The notes under the pieces were generated by a model, which had not been told where the DNA came from, made no database searches, and was given only the letters and a program-made list of their open reading frames with translations. 64,000 nt of DNA from Dacryopinax spathularia. Lineage: Eukaryota > Basidiomycota > Dacrymycetes > Dacrymycetales > Dacrymycetaceae. This document shows, one piece after another, positions 12,871 through 23,500 of the stretch (position 1 is the stretch's first letter; every line of letters starts with the position of its first letter). A program made the translations under genes and the position numbers. The stretch is from NCBI GenBank assembly GCA_037974965.1, contig JBBPFI010000011.1:806001-870000 (forward strand), written 5' to 3'.

Positions 12871-13723
12871 CTTTCCTGTCCATTCAGTCAGAATCCACCG
12901 CGGTAGGTGGAGTTCTGAGTCGGTGGAAGCGTCGAAGTAAAGTCCAATGAACCGATGAACGGTGCGGGAAGAAATCGGCGTTAACCGGACCGTTGGCTTT
13001 CGGTGTTGATCTTGCAGTGTAATTTGCAAGGTATCGCGCACTTCTGACATACAACATCGGGTGAGGAAGATCAGACGTCTGCGGAGCTTGGCGTGGTGGG
13101 CTAGAGTGGGGTTTGTGGGGTTTCTTGACCTGGTTGACACCGCGAAACAGTAGGTCGGCGTTAAGATCGTAATTCGCCTTTTGGGGTTTGTCCTTCGGCG
13201 TGGCTGTCAGCTCTTGATCAACCTCTTCAGCTTATATCCACAACTTATGCGGATATCAGTCGTCTAAGGAGCCAACGTCTGACTCTGTAGAGCCTAGCGT
13301 CTTCCTCAACACCGTTAACAACAGTGTCGGAGTTAACGAAATATGCATCCTTCTGCCGTAGCTCTTCGACGTGGCCCGCAACCTGTGCTCATAATATCTT
13401 GGACGATCTCGTATGCTGAGCATAATGAAGGAAAAGAGAACTCGCCCACCTTGTACGTTCCCATAGCTTGCCTGACACGGTTAAAGAGCAGCGCGGCGTT
13501 AAGCAGCGGCGTTAGTTGCCGGTGTTAGTCCCTCAGTGGGCCTTGCAACTGTAAGCCGCCTTTCTGCCTTATGAATTACTAGCTACAAGAAAGAACCGCC
13601 TGGAAAGACTGGCGGCTTCGTAGGTCGTCGCGCCTTGTGCGAAGCTGCGAAAACGCATGTCTGCTCTGACCAGCAGGAATCGGCGCTTATGTAACGCCGA
13701 CATTGCTTCTAAAAGCCGATGGC

Positions 13724-13812
13724 TTGTTGCACTGCCACCTCCGTATAGCGTGCTGTTGATCGCTGATCGTTCCTGGCCTTCCTCCCATTCACCCATTCAG
13801 CCTCCCCACACT
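13724..13812 (+). promoter_or_regulatory. HAP3 upstream block, copy 3 (intact gene)
   Basis: The copy in front of the full-length HAP3 gene, presumed to be its core promoter or 5' untranslated region. Conservation across three copies inside fast-changing satellite suggests either function or recent homogenisation. No CCAAT box is visible. Confidence 0.6.
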
Positions 13813-13908
13813 CCGCTCAACAGCGTACCTACTTACTTCATTCACCCCTTCTCCTTGTTCTGCTCTTTGGGCTCGATCAATAAAGCCGGGGCTTGAAGGC
13901 GAAGTCGT

Positions 13909-14879
13909 ATGTCAGATCACCCACCATTAGCGCCGCAAGAAGGCTCCGGCGTTGAGCCTGCTCAGTATGCGCAGAGCACCGAGCCTCACGTGTTCACCGA
14001 GCAAGAGCTGGGCGAGTACCGCGAGCAAGATCGGTTTCTCCCCGTGCGCCTTGCTTCCTCTCCACCCTCTCCATGCCAAATGCTAACCAACCGTCCGCTC
14101 GCTTGTAGATCGCCAACGTAGCCCGAATAATGAAGTCCTCCCTCCCGCCCAACGCCAAGATCGCAAAAGACGCGAAAGAGACAGTCCAGGAATGCGTCTC
14201 CGAGTTCATTAGCTTCATCACGTCCGAAGCGGCTGAGAAATGCCATCTAGAGAAGAGGAAGACGGTGGTGGGGGAGGATATCATCTATGCGCTGTATTCG
14301 TTGGGGTTTGAGAATTATGCGGAGGTGCTGAAGGTGCTTTTGGCGAGGATGCGACATGTGCGTGCGCTTCTTCCTTGCTACCTTCTTTCTCGCTATCGGA
14401 GTCCCTGGAACCTTGCTGAAGCGTTGATGCGTGAATAGGCCCACTCCCTCGCCCAAGCACACAAGAAATCCGCCTCGGGCGAGTTCTCCCCCTCCGACCC
14501 CTCCGACCTGGCCAACAGAGCACACGACGGCTCCGGCGAAGAGCACGACGACGATGGAGACGACCATACGGACCACGACGACGACCATTCTGACGGCGAG
14601 CACGATCACGAGCATTCGCATACCGGCGGAGAGGAGGATGGGGGAGGGGCAGAGGATGAGCTCGAGCTGGAGGAACTGGAAGAGAGGTTTAAGGAGGTTG
14701 TTGAGAGGGGGCAGTATGCTGAGAGTGTGTCCTTCTTCCTGCTTCCTTCCTGTTTCCCCCCTTCCTTCCTTCCTTCGCGTCTCTTGATATTCGCCCCTCC
14801 AACCCTTTTAGGCAACGTCTTGTTTCTGGTTGTCGATCAAAAGCTGACACGATCCTCAGACGACGAAGAAGTGAACTAA
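13909..14879 (+). CDS. HAP3: CCAAT-binding factor subunit HAP3 / NF-YB
   Basis: Four exons (13909-14043, 14109-14357, 14439-14724, 14812-14879) join in phase to 245 residues. Exon 2 is exactly the histone-fold segment: [54 protein letters not shown] and a [13 protein letters not shown] helix, the hallmark NF-YB/HAP3 signature. Exon 3 is a long His/Asp/Glu-rich tail and exon 4 a short end. HAP3 forms the heterotrimeric CCAAT-binding complex with HAP5 (NF-YC) and HAP2 (NF-YA) in the nucleus, controlling respiratory and iron genes in fungi (family knowledge). The last splice site has an alternative two bases downstream, so the C-terminal 22 residues are the least certain part. The upstream region is the satellite array, in which two 5' copies of this gene are embedded. 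Confidence 0.95.
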
Positions 14880-15981
14880 CACACCCGGACTTCAATTATT
14901 CATAATATGTATTTCTAGGATCAAGACCTTTGGTATGAACGGAACTTGGATGTAGGGACTGTACCGATTGTTGGGAATCTAGGGATGTAATGGATTGGGA
15001 ATGGTATTGGTAATGCATGATGTGTATTTCCGTGTGGGTGTGGCTGATCAATATTGGCCTTGAGGAGGGGCGAGTGGCGTTAGAGGCAACATTGGCGGGA
15101 TGGACCTTGCGGCTTTCGAGGGCAATGAGGGCTGCATTTGGATCTCCGCATATCTCCACGAACAATCCTTGGAATACCGTTATTCCTCAAGGTGCGTTCC
15201 GCAGTGTTCGTCAAAGTATGAACTTCTGCGCCGGCGGACACTACTAAATCGTACCGGTCTGCTCTGCCTCGTATCCTTCCCCTTTCCCTTACTGACCCGT
15301 CGTCCACAGGGCTGGCCTTCCACGGTTCCACCTCTGGCTCGCTACTATTCTCAATGCCGCAACGCGTAGTGATCGACACGAACGCTCATGCCTGGCCTCC
15401 AGTGTGGCCAAAGCAAGAGCAAGAAACGCGTTCGTTAAAGCCGCCCTCGCGAGCATACCGTCCTCCCTCTCTGTCGAGCACTCTTCCGATGGCGCCCTAA
15501 GTTCTTCACGTCTTGGGAACAGCAGGCGCATCAAACGACGTCGCAGGCGTCGCTCAATTCATGGATCATTTGATGTTTTCCCCCGCCGGAAGATAAGGTC
15601 ACCCGATGAATGGCTTCTTGACATGGGAATCAGTACAATCTGCTGTGATACCCTCCGGACGGGCTGTCCTTGACCTTACCGCCGTTGCATGCACGGAGTG
15701 AGGATCATCTCAGCATCGGGCTTGCAATGCCCGGCTCGTGCTATATGGAATGGCCAGCGGCGCAGCTGCAGATCATGGAACTCCGAGGCATGTACGTCAA
15801 TCAATAATCCAGTGGTACTCACAGCGCTGAGCTAGATGTGGCTGCTGATGTGCCGCTCAGCGACCGAACCTGGCCACTTGAAGAAAGGAACCACGATTAT
15901 AGCAGAATCCAGAACGAAATGAACGAAGAACCATGGAAATCTGGTTGTCACCAGACACCAGCAATCCGGACGACCCGCATC
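14880..15981. other. Intergenic, no recognised gene
   Basis: The HAP3 3' flank and about 1.1 kb of unique sequence. Short open frames exist on the minus strand (around 14896-15165, 15080-15379 and 15289-15534), but I recognise no domain and could not join them by convincing splice sites. The satellite box is absent. Confidence 0.4.
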
Positions 15982-16746
15982 TCAGTCTTCAAACCCGTCC
16001 AGACCAGCCTCATCGCCTCCTTCCAGCTCCATCTCCTCTCCGTCTTCCTCCTCTTCCTCTTCTTGCTCCTCGTCATCATCCTTCCGGTTATTCCTGAAGA
16101 TTGCTTGATCGCTCTCCGATGCGCTCGATGCCGAACTGTGAGCAGACCCACGAGGAGCAGGACAACCTTTCTCATGTCGCAACCTATTCACGCCATCTAC
16201 GCGCCGCCATGTGTACTTGCAGAACACACAAGCTGTCTCTCCGTGCTCGTTAAGCAGCTTGCTATCGTAGTCTGCCGTCCAACCAGGTCCACCAGAGTTA
16301 TCCCAAGTGGTGTACGGCACCGGCCCCCCATTTCGCGTATGGCCGGTCGGAATCGGTGGGCTCCTGCTCGATCCGTGGCTCACGTCTGTGGCCGTGTGCT
16401 GAGCGGGTGGCCGAACGACGGTGGGGAACGGGAATGCGGGAACGGAACCAGGAACGGAACCGTCAGCAGGAGCGGAGGGAAATCTTCGCCAGGCCAGTTG
16501 CTGTCGGCCTCCCGGTGTTTGTTGGAGCTCGCGAACGTCGCGCTCGTAGTCGTTGAGTGTTCCCGCCCATGAGCAAGAGTTGTCGTACCGATCGGCGGAC
16601 CAGCGCTGCACGGGATGAGGTCCCGCAGGTGTCCCTCGAGACGTTCGAGATACACCGGGATGAACGGCAGTGTTTGCGGACAAGTATCCAGCGACGCTCT
16701 CCATGCCCGGCGTAACGGTTGGATGTAGTGGAATTTGGTTGGGCAT
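15982..16746 (-). CDS. Putative BED-type zinc-finger protein with acidic tail
   Basis: An open frame from ATG at 16746 to TGA at 15982 gives 254 residues. A Pro/Thr-rich N-terminal part is followed near residues 173-195 by CVFC, then about 17 residues, then RHEKGC. This Cys-x2-Cys ... His-x3-Cys spacing is that of BED-like fingers. The C terminus is a run of Glu and Asp. The frame is also open upstream to an acceptor-like TATTTTAG near 16830, so a 5' exon may exist, but no donor kept the phase. BED fingers occur in hAT transposases and in host chromatin proteins; no transposase domain is seen here. Function unknown. Confidence 0.4.
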   Translation of the reverse strand: MPNQIPLHPTVTPGMESVAGYLSANTAVHPGVSRTSRGTPAGPHPVQRWSADRYDNSCSWAGTLNDYERDVRELQQTPGGRQQLAWRRFPSAPADGSVPGSVPAFPFPTVVRPPAQHTATDVSHGSSRSPPIPTGHTRNGGPVPYTTWDNSGGPGWTADYDSKLLNEHGETACVFCKYTWRRVDGVNRLRHEKGCPAPRGSAHSSASSASESDQAIFRNNRKDDDEEQEEEEEEDGEEMELEGGDEAGLDGFED

Positions 16747-18599
16747 TGTGGGCAGCGAAATGAGGACTGTTTCCAACGGTTGAGGTCGATCAGCTGGAGA
16801 CGCTGACAGTGCGTTCTGCGCAAGACTGGTCAGCTAAAATAATAGCAGCCGTTCGCCGGACTGTCCAAATTGTCGCAGGCGAGGCTGCTGGAAGAACACG
16901 TACAGACGCTCACGGAGGCGATGAGTCGTCGATTGAGTGCTTTGGAACCCGATTGCGGCAGGTGCGGCTGCCGACCGGTACTCCTGACGGCGGAGCACGG
17001 AGATCAATCGCGAGCTGGAAATTATCGCCGAGGTCTGCATGGTGCGATGCTTGAGTGGGCGTCGCACCCTGTGCAGTGAGAAGAGGGTGAACGAACCACA
17101 CGATGAAAGATATCAACCCCATTTGGCTCATGTATCAACATTCCAATCCGCTCTTCAGCCGCAGATGGTTGTTATCATCCTCCTGTCTTTCTCTCATGGC
17201 CGAGGACATGATACTCGGGACTCAGATGGACAGGGGCGAATTGCTCTGGTACTTGCAGGGGTCGGCAGATCTTTTAACCAAATGGGGGTAGCCCCACCAT
17301 GAAGAGATCTGCACTTGTCTTGTGAGAGAATCTTTCGCGGTGCGTCGTGCTGTTTCTTTCTCTCGACGGACCGACCATCCTGATTCCTGGCGAGGACAGA
17401 GGCCGAGCTTACGTAGATTGTCCTTCCCACCCGTCCATTTTCGACCCACCCTCCGAATCGGCCGCATAGCAGGCCATATTCTCGTTTGATTGTTTGAGAT
17501 TTGTTCCACTTCTGCCTACTTCGTCTCGGGGCAGACCCATGTCTCTGGGAGGAACCATTGGACCCGCCTTGGTAGTAGTCCGGTTAGTTTCCTCCGCTTT
17601 CCCGAGGCTTAACAGCCACTTCCAGCTTAGTGTGGTCAGACCTCTCCACGCATGAGATAGAGACAGACAAAGATGCTAGTTGAAAAAGAGATTTGTGCCG
17701 AATCCCTTTCAATCAGATTTGCAACGAAGCAGATCAAAAACAAAACCGAACTGTTCCCACAATAGAAATCCAAGGACGCTTCGTGCAGCAAAAGCGTTAT
17801 CATTGGCGGAGTCTGGATCCTGTTCTGTTCTTCGAGGTACCTTCTCATGGGTGTTAAATCGCCAAACTCAGGGAAGAGCCGCGAATTGCCTTTGCACGGG
17901 AGGGGGCTGTGTTGAAACAGGGAAGACTTCTGAAGCTCCATCACTTCTGCCTCTTCCCGAAGTTCCCATTTTGTCGGGTTATCGCTGGTGCCGGCTAGAG
18001 TGTTTTGCGCATCCAGAAGTTCCTTGAGCTTGGATCGGCTTATCGAAAAACACAGATGAGAAAACCAGCGGACACGACGATCCTAGATCAGCGCCGCAGA
18101 ACCGTCAGGAATGGGTCGGATGCTTCTTGTCAAAACTGACCATGCAGCACCCTGATCCTCTGCAACACAGACATAGAACGACTCGACCTGCCGGTATCCG
18201 GAATAGACAGCCTATTCTAAGGATTTGGACGTGCGGCAAAGGCATGGTGATGCAGTTGAGCAGAAATATGCCCCTAACCAATAAATTCTGACTCCGAGAC
18301 ACAATGCAACAGACGTCACCTTCGCGTGCGCTTCCTTTTCGGATAAATCGAATGGGAATGAAGCACGACCGGTCCTTCGGCCGGTGTTACTGATAAGGTA
18401 CAGCGCTGGCTGCGCGCCGTTCGGACAGTCGGCCTAGACCCTGACTTGTCTGAGTCAGGCGATACGTAGATACGACCTGAACAGTCGTTTTCCTCGTGTT
18501 GTTACTCCGCCAATACAGAGCGAATCGAACGACGGAAAACAGATAAGAAATGGGAGTCCGTGTCCATGTCCGGCTCACTCTTTGCGTAGATACCCCCCA
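16747..18599. other. Intergenic, no recognised gene
   Basis: Short frames on both strands (for example minus 17222-17509 and plus 17680-18027) show no recognisable motif or splice pattern. No repeat seen. It contains the 5' flank of APH-like gene 1. Confidence 0.4.
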
Positions 18600-20357
18600 A
18601 TGGCGCAGAACTGGCTCAATGTTGGCTTACAACCGAGCGCCGAAGCAGTCTACAGCGGCAGGCCAGTCTCCCTGGACGATCCCGATGTCTTTGGCCCGGT
18701 CCGCCCTCGGGTAGAGGGCATGCATGTTCGTGATTCGATTCAGGCCATCATCCAGGTAGTATTCCGAACAAGTGCCGTGGTCAGCACACTGCCGGCAGCG
18801 TCGGACAGTAATAACGAGGTAAGACTTACTACTGGCCCTCCCAGCTCGAATGACACCTCCTTCTGTAGGTGTACCTCGTCACTCTGCGCAGGGCGAAAGA
18901 TTCGCCGCTCCCTCAACAGGTGCAATTTAGATTGGCCACCGAGAACAAGATCTTGTCCGGCTTGTCCATTGACGCTGAGGTATGGTGTCTGACTGTTCAT
19001 GAATAAAGCTCACTTCGGTCTCGACAGGTGAACACGCTAACTTTCTTGCGCGAGAAAACTCTCGTCCAGGTGCCCAGGGTATTCGCGTACTGCACGAATG
19101 GTAACCTGTTCGGACTTTCGTTCCTGATCGTGGAGCACATCGTCAGTGTTTTTCCTCCCTCTTAGCAACACCGCTAACACTACCCTAGATTTTGGGCCAG
19201 CGTCTCAGCGACGTGTACGAGTCTTTAGGTCAGCGTAGCCGACTGAGACTGGCCCACGAATGCGCGACCATCCTGGCCACACTGGCGCTGTACGAGTGGC
19301 CTAAGATCGGTTGTCTCAGAAGCGCCGTCAGGCCACCGATCAACGGTGTCCGCTTTCCGAGCTTACGGAATCCGCCGAGTCCAACAGGTGTCTATGTCGG
19401 ACCGCTGGACAGTACGTTAAGCGAGGAAGACAGGGCAGAGCTCCCAGAGGACTTCCCTTTTAATAATGGGCCGTTCTCACGCACTGAGCAGTGGTTGCAA
19501 GCGCTCTGCACGGAACACGATGGCTTCCTCGCGCATCTCCGTGATGCCGGGCATATGCGTCGCCAGGATGCGGACCAATCCAGGATAGCACTTCGGTTGG
19601 TGTTACAAAGAGTCAAAACTGTTCTTACGCGTGACCAGTACGCGAACAGATTTGCGCTGTGTGTGACCCTTCGTCCAGAGTACGTGTTATTTCTGGGAGC
19701 TTCATCAGTTACTGACCCGCTCGAACAGAAACTTACGGGTATTTGATCGAGGACCGCAATCTGGGCAGATCGCGGCCCTCACAAGTGTAGAGGGCGCCTT
19801 CGTAGCACCCATATGGTACTCGATCTCCTACCCTCGATGGCTGAAAGGGGTGGACAACGAGCAAGCAACACATATGAGGCGCATATTCGAGGACACCTTC
19901 GCCAAGAAATCGACGACGGACAAGGGCTCCCTCAGCAATATTTTGTCTGACCCTCGATACCGAGAGCTAAGGCAGCTGTCTTGGATAATCAACCACCCTA
20001 CGCCCGAATTACTCGAAGAAAGTGTGACGGCGCTGGCAAGACAAGGCCTGCTGACTGTATCAGCGGCTCCTCCAGCTCCAGGTCGGTGGATCGTTCTTTC
20101 CCATGATATCCGCCGCTCACCATGTTGTAGCAGCAGCTCAGTCAGGAGCGCAACGAGTGGCCCATCCGCAGACGAGCGGCAGCCGGCAGCCAGAGCCACG
20201 TTCAAGCCAGACTCCCCGAGCGCCCCCTCCCAGGCCTTCTACACCGAAACTTACGTCAGAAGAGAAGGCGAGGGCGGTGCGAGGAGGCGGGTATGCCACG
20301 GACGCCCCTGCAAAGAAAGCGACCCGGGAAGCCTGGCAACCCTTCAGAAGGAAGTAG
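18600..20357 (+). CDS. APH-like kinase family, copy 1 (catalytic residues lost)
   Basis: Six exons (18600-18818, 18869-18979, 19028-19141, 19189-19679, 19729-20081, 20131-20357) join in phase to 504 residues. The fold follows APH/choline-kinase-like proteins: an N-lobe with LREK..VQVPRVFAY and LIVEHI, and a C-lobe with CVTLRPEN where active members have HTDLxPEN. The later segment reads TSVEGAFVAPIW where others have DWE or DWD. The catalytic Asp and the metal-binding Asp are therefore both gone while the rest of the frame is kept, pointing to a pseudokinase rather than a decayed gene. The C terminus has the family tail GGGYATD followed by basic residues ending FRRK. Intron positions match copies 2-5 on the other strand. 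It converges with SEC31, with only 207 bp between the stop codons. The first in-frame ATG (18600) was chosen. Confidence 0.82.
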
Positions 20358-20564
20358 CGCAACAGACAATCACAGAACACGAATCACTCACATCGTTATT
20401 GCTGCCCACCACTCTCACGCGCGTTACTCGTAGATATCCGTTACATGATACCAGCGCAAGCTTTAGAAATTTCGCACATATTCCACACTCAGATGACCAA
20501 GTAATGCGAGTCGATTTTACCGAATCTACGCTATATACAGAGAGTAACCGTGGGCCATCGAGCT

Positions 20565-23500
20565 TCAACGGCTCATTCGATTGAGCAATTGTTTTACACC
20601 AGGTCCCCATATTGCGACGTTATCCGTTGCGGTGCCGCTCGTCAGCAGTCGTACGTGGATATTCATGGCGGAGTGATAGTCGCGGGCTTGCATAGCTGAC
20701 ATGACATTGTCAGAAAGTGGATATCTTCTCAAAACACGAAAACTGACCTCCAATAAGTTGATGCAGCTGTTGCAATACTGGCGGGCTCAAGGTTTCACAA
20801 TTCAGCGCATCAAAAAGGTTATTCAGTCTGCGCTCAGTGTCATCCACAACTCGCTTTTGCTGGGGCTGTTGAATCCCGTCAGCATTCCTCCTTTTGCGTT
20901 CCGCGTAGGTGGTGGGCGCTGGGCCAGAGCTCACAGGGGTGGTAGCTTTCATCTGCTCGAGCTCTCGGGCCAGCGTCTGGTAGATAGGCTCAAGTGCGGC
21001 TGGTATGTGAGATCTGTCTCCCGGGGCTAAAGAGAAAATCAGTCTTCCCTGAGCTGTCCGTGTAGCACCGTTACTCACGATATTTTGGAGCCTGGGACGG
21101 GGCAGGCTTGGGAGGCCCAGTCGCGTTGCCAGGCGTGGAGCTCCTCGACAGTTGCGGAGCTTGCGAACCGGGTGGCGACATAGCCTGACTAGGAGGCGCT
21201 GACGGTTGACCGCCAGGTGGTGGTCCATACGCTCCCGCCTGCGGAGCCTGAGGGGTTCCTGCAGGTTGGCCCGGCCATTGCTGGCCTCCTGCTGCTGGAG
21301 GTGGCATGTGTCGTTGGCTCGGCACGCCGGGGACGGGCCCATTTGCAGGACGCCCGGGTGGAGGCGCTTGCATCCTTGGTTGACCAGGGGGTGGCATGCG
21401 AGGTGGAGGCGGAGCTTGCTGAGGCGGCGAAAGAGCACGCATGGGAGGAGGCCCAGGCGTGCCTTGAGCCAAGGGAGACATCGCTCGCTGAGGAGGATAG
21501 CCAGGAGGCACTGACCCACGTCCAGGAGGCGGAGGCTGCAGCGGCCTTCCACCGGCGCCAGCAGGCGGTGGGGCGGGTGGGCCTCCACGGGGCGGGGGTC
21601 CAGGAATCTGAGGACTAGCAGTATTTCGTGGAGGAGGAGGAACCGCTTGGCCCCGCTGAGGCGGAGGTGGCAATCCACTTGCCTGACCGGGAGGTAGCGC
21701 GGAACCGCGACTAGGGGGCGGTGGCAAAGAAGATGGTTGAAGAGGAGATTGCCCATAGGGAGACGTGAGCCCGCCGGGAACTGGCGAATTCGGGAACGGC
21801 GCAGTGATGGGAGGCGGAGCATTAGCTGGGGCAGTTGCGGACGCCGCGCGTCTCGCAGCTGCGATGGTGGGCGCGTCATTCCAGCCAGGCGTTCCCTCGC
21901 GCTTAATGGGAGGTCCTCTAGGGGGCCCACTGGGAGGGGGAGGGGGTACACCGGTGGGTTCGTCAATGACAGGGGGTGGCGGAGGGATGATGCCTGCGGG
22001 CTGATATGCAGGCTGACCGTAGGCCGGGTTGGAGTAGCTCGTCGTAGGGTATTGCATCGGCGCTGTTGGCGGGTATGGTTGGGGCTTGGGGGGCGGAGCC
22101 GGGCCGCCACCAGGTTGGTATCCAGCAGGCGCGGCAGGCGCGTAAGGGTTGGTTACGACAGGAGCGGCGGCGGGAGCGCCGTTAGGAGCATAGCCGTACG
22201 CATTGTATGCGGTGTTCGACCCCGGCTGTGAGGAGATACTTGAGGCAGCTGCAGCCGTAGGTGCTGCAGCCAGCCCCGGCGGGAAGTAGCCGGGATCTGC
22301 GGCGGACACAATGGTTTGGTTGGCATGCTGTTTAGCCCATAATGCGGCGTCATCCTTGACACCGGCTGCCTGAAGGAGACGATCGCGAATGACATCGAAC
22401 TCGACCTCGACACCTGGCGTGCCACGGTAATCGGCTGGTACCATAGAGACGTACTTGACGGCATCCCGTACCAAACCCTGGGAAGCAATAAGATCGGCAT
22501 ACTCGTAATATCGATCGTAAAGGGCGGCCAGCTTGTATGTGCGAGCACCGCTCTCCGCCACCGCAGCAGATTCGGTAGGCTGCGTGAGCTCCTGGTCGAC
22601 ATAGGAAGTGGCACCTCGGAAAACGGTGACCTTCTCGATGAACGTCTGGAGAGCAGCGGCATGTGCATCATACGTCGATAGCTTGGAGCCTTCTTCGCTC
22701 TGAGCGACAGCTTCCTCTTCTTCCTTCATCTCCTCCGCCCAGATACCAACGACCTTCTCGAGCTTGCCAGCAGCAAGGTAACACAGCGTGGCGTCCTTCC
22801 TGAGCTCTTTCTTGCCCTTCTCGTCGTCGTTGACAAGTCGGCCCTGGAACTCGAGCCTTTGGCCGAGCTGCTCGGTGAGGCTGGCGAACTCATCTGCTTT
22901 AGCAAAGGTGCAGAGAACGACGAAGATTTCCTTCCATTCACGAAGATCGGCATTCTGAACGATGTCCGCAAGGTCGTCAGAGACGATGCTCTGGAAGAGG
23001 CGGAGATACGGTAGCTGAGTGACGCGCTTCTCGAAGTACGCCTTCTGGGTGGATGCCAGAAGCTCAGGACCGCCCTTGACAGCAAGGAGGATGGCGTCGG
23101 CGAAACGTTCGGCACCGAGACAGAGCTGGACAGCGCTGGCGAAGTCACCAAGGACAAGCGCCTTGGTGACCAGCCTGTCAACCTCGCTCTCCTCAGACGG
23201 GTAGATCTTGAATGTGTTCTGCGCACGGGAGGGTGCATCGTTGAGGTCGGCAATGCTGGAGCTGCGACTGCCAATGGTAGCAGCTTGGCTGGAGTCATTC
23301 GCGTAGTTATGATGCGGATACAGCACGCGCTCGGGAAGCGCGCTTCGGATAGTGCCCATGCTAGAAAAGAAGTCCGCAGCATCGGCTGGAGCGGGCGTCC
23401 CAGCACCACCAGGTGCAACAGCGCCGATGTCTTCGCCAAATAGCGAGGGCTCCGTAGTCTCCGTGTCTGCCTCGGTCTGGGCAGCAGTAGCCTTTGTGCC

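Larger units (their letters stand above)
1..13723. repeat. Diverged satellite array with ~180-bp monomers in higher-order units
   Basis: A box built on GCGAAAA followed by TCGGCGTTAA, commonly with a second TCGGCGTTAG 20-30 bases later, recurs through the whole stretch. In the third unit it starts near 11533, 11712, 11917, 12089, 12244, 12448, 12601, 12789, 12975, 13156, 13327, 13493 and 13677, a spacing of about 155-205 bp. In the first unit it lies near 622, 789, 1005, 1152, 1321, 1493, 1698, 1883 and 2052. Variants include TCGGAGTTAA and TCGGCTCTAAC. Long open frames occur on both strands, but they overlap, lack splice logic and resemble no family, so I treat them as chance. The array runs off the left edge of the window. 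Function is unknown; the period is close to a nucleosome repeat length. Confidence 0.85.
10984..13908 (+). repeat. Higher-order repeat unit 3, ending at the intact HAP3 gene
   Basis: This is the pre-HAP3 half of the unit, with landmarks at 11137, 11711, about 12000, 12572 and 13327. It leads directly into the full HAP3 gene, after which no box recurs. The end of the array thus coincides with the functional gene, which suggests that the ancestral unit was the upstream region plus the 5' part of HAP3 and that the array grew by unequal exchange. Confidence 0.7.

Noticed and set aside
1-13908. CRISPR-like array
   Set aside because: Boxes are degenerate, spaced ~180 bp, and embedded in larger repeats. 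Nothing like uniform short repeats with unique spacers.
1-13908. Array of structured RNA genes
   Set aside because: The box pair is a direct rather than inverted repeat, and I see no compensating changes across monomers. A covariance analysis would decide.
20710-22110. 466-codon minus frame in the SEC31 3' part
   Set aside because: Most of it is an alternate frame of the Pro-rich SEC31 exon. Only its last ~90 codons are coding, as a SEC31 exon.
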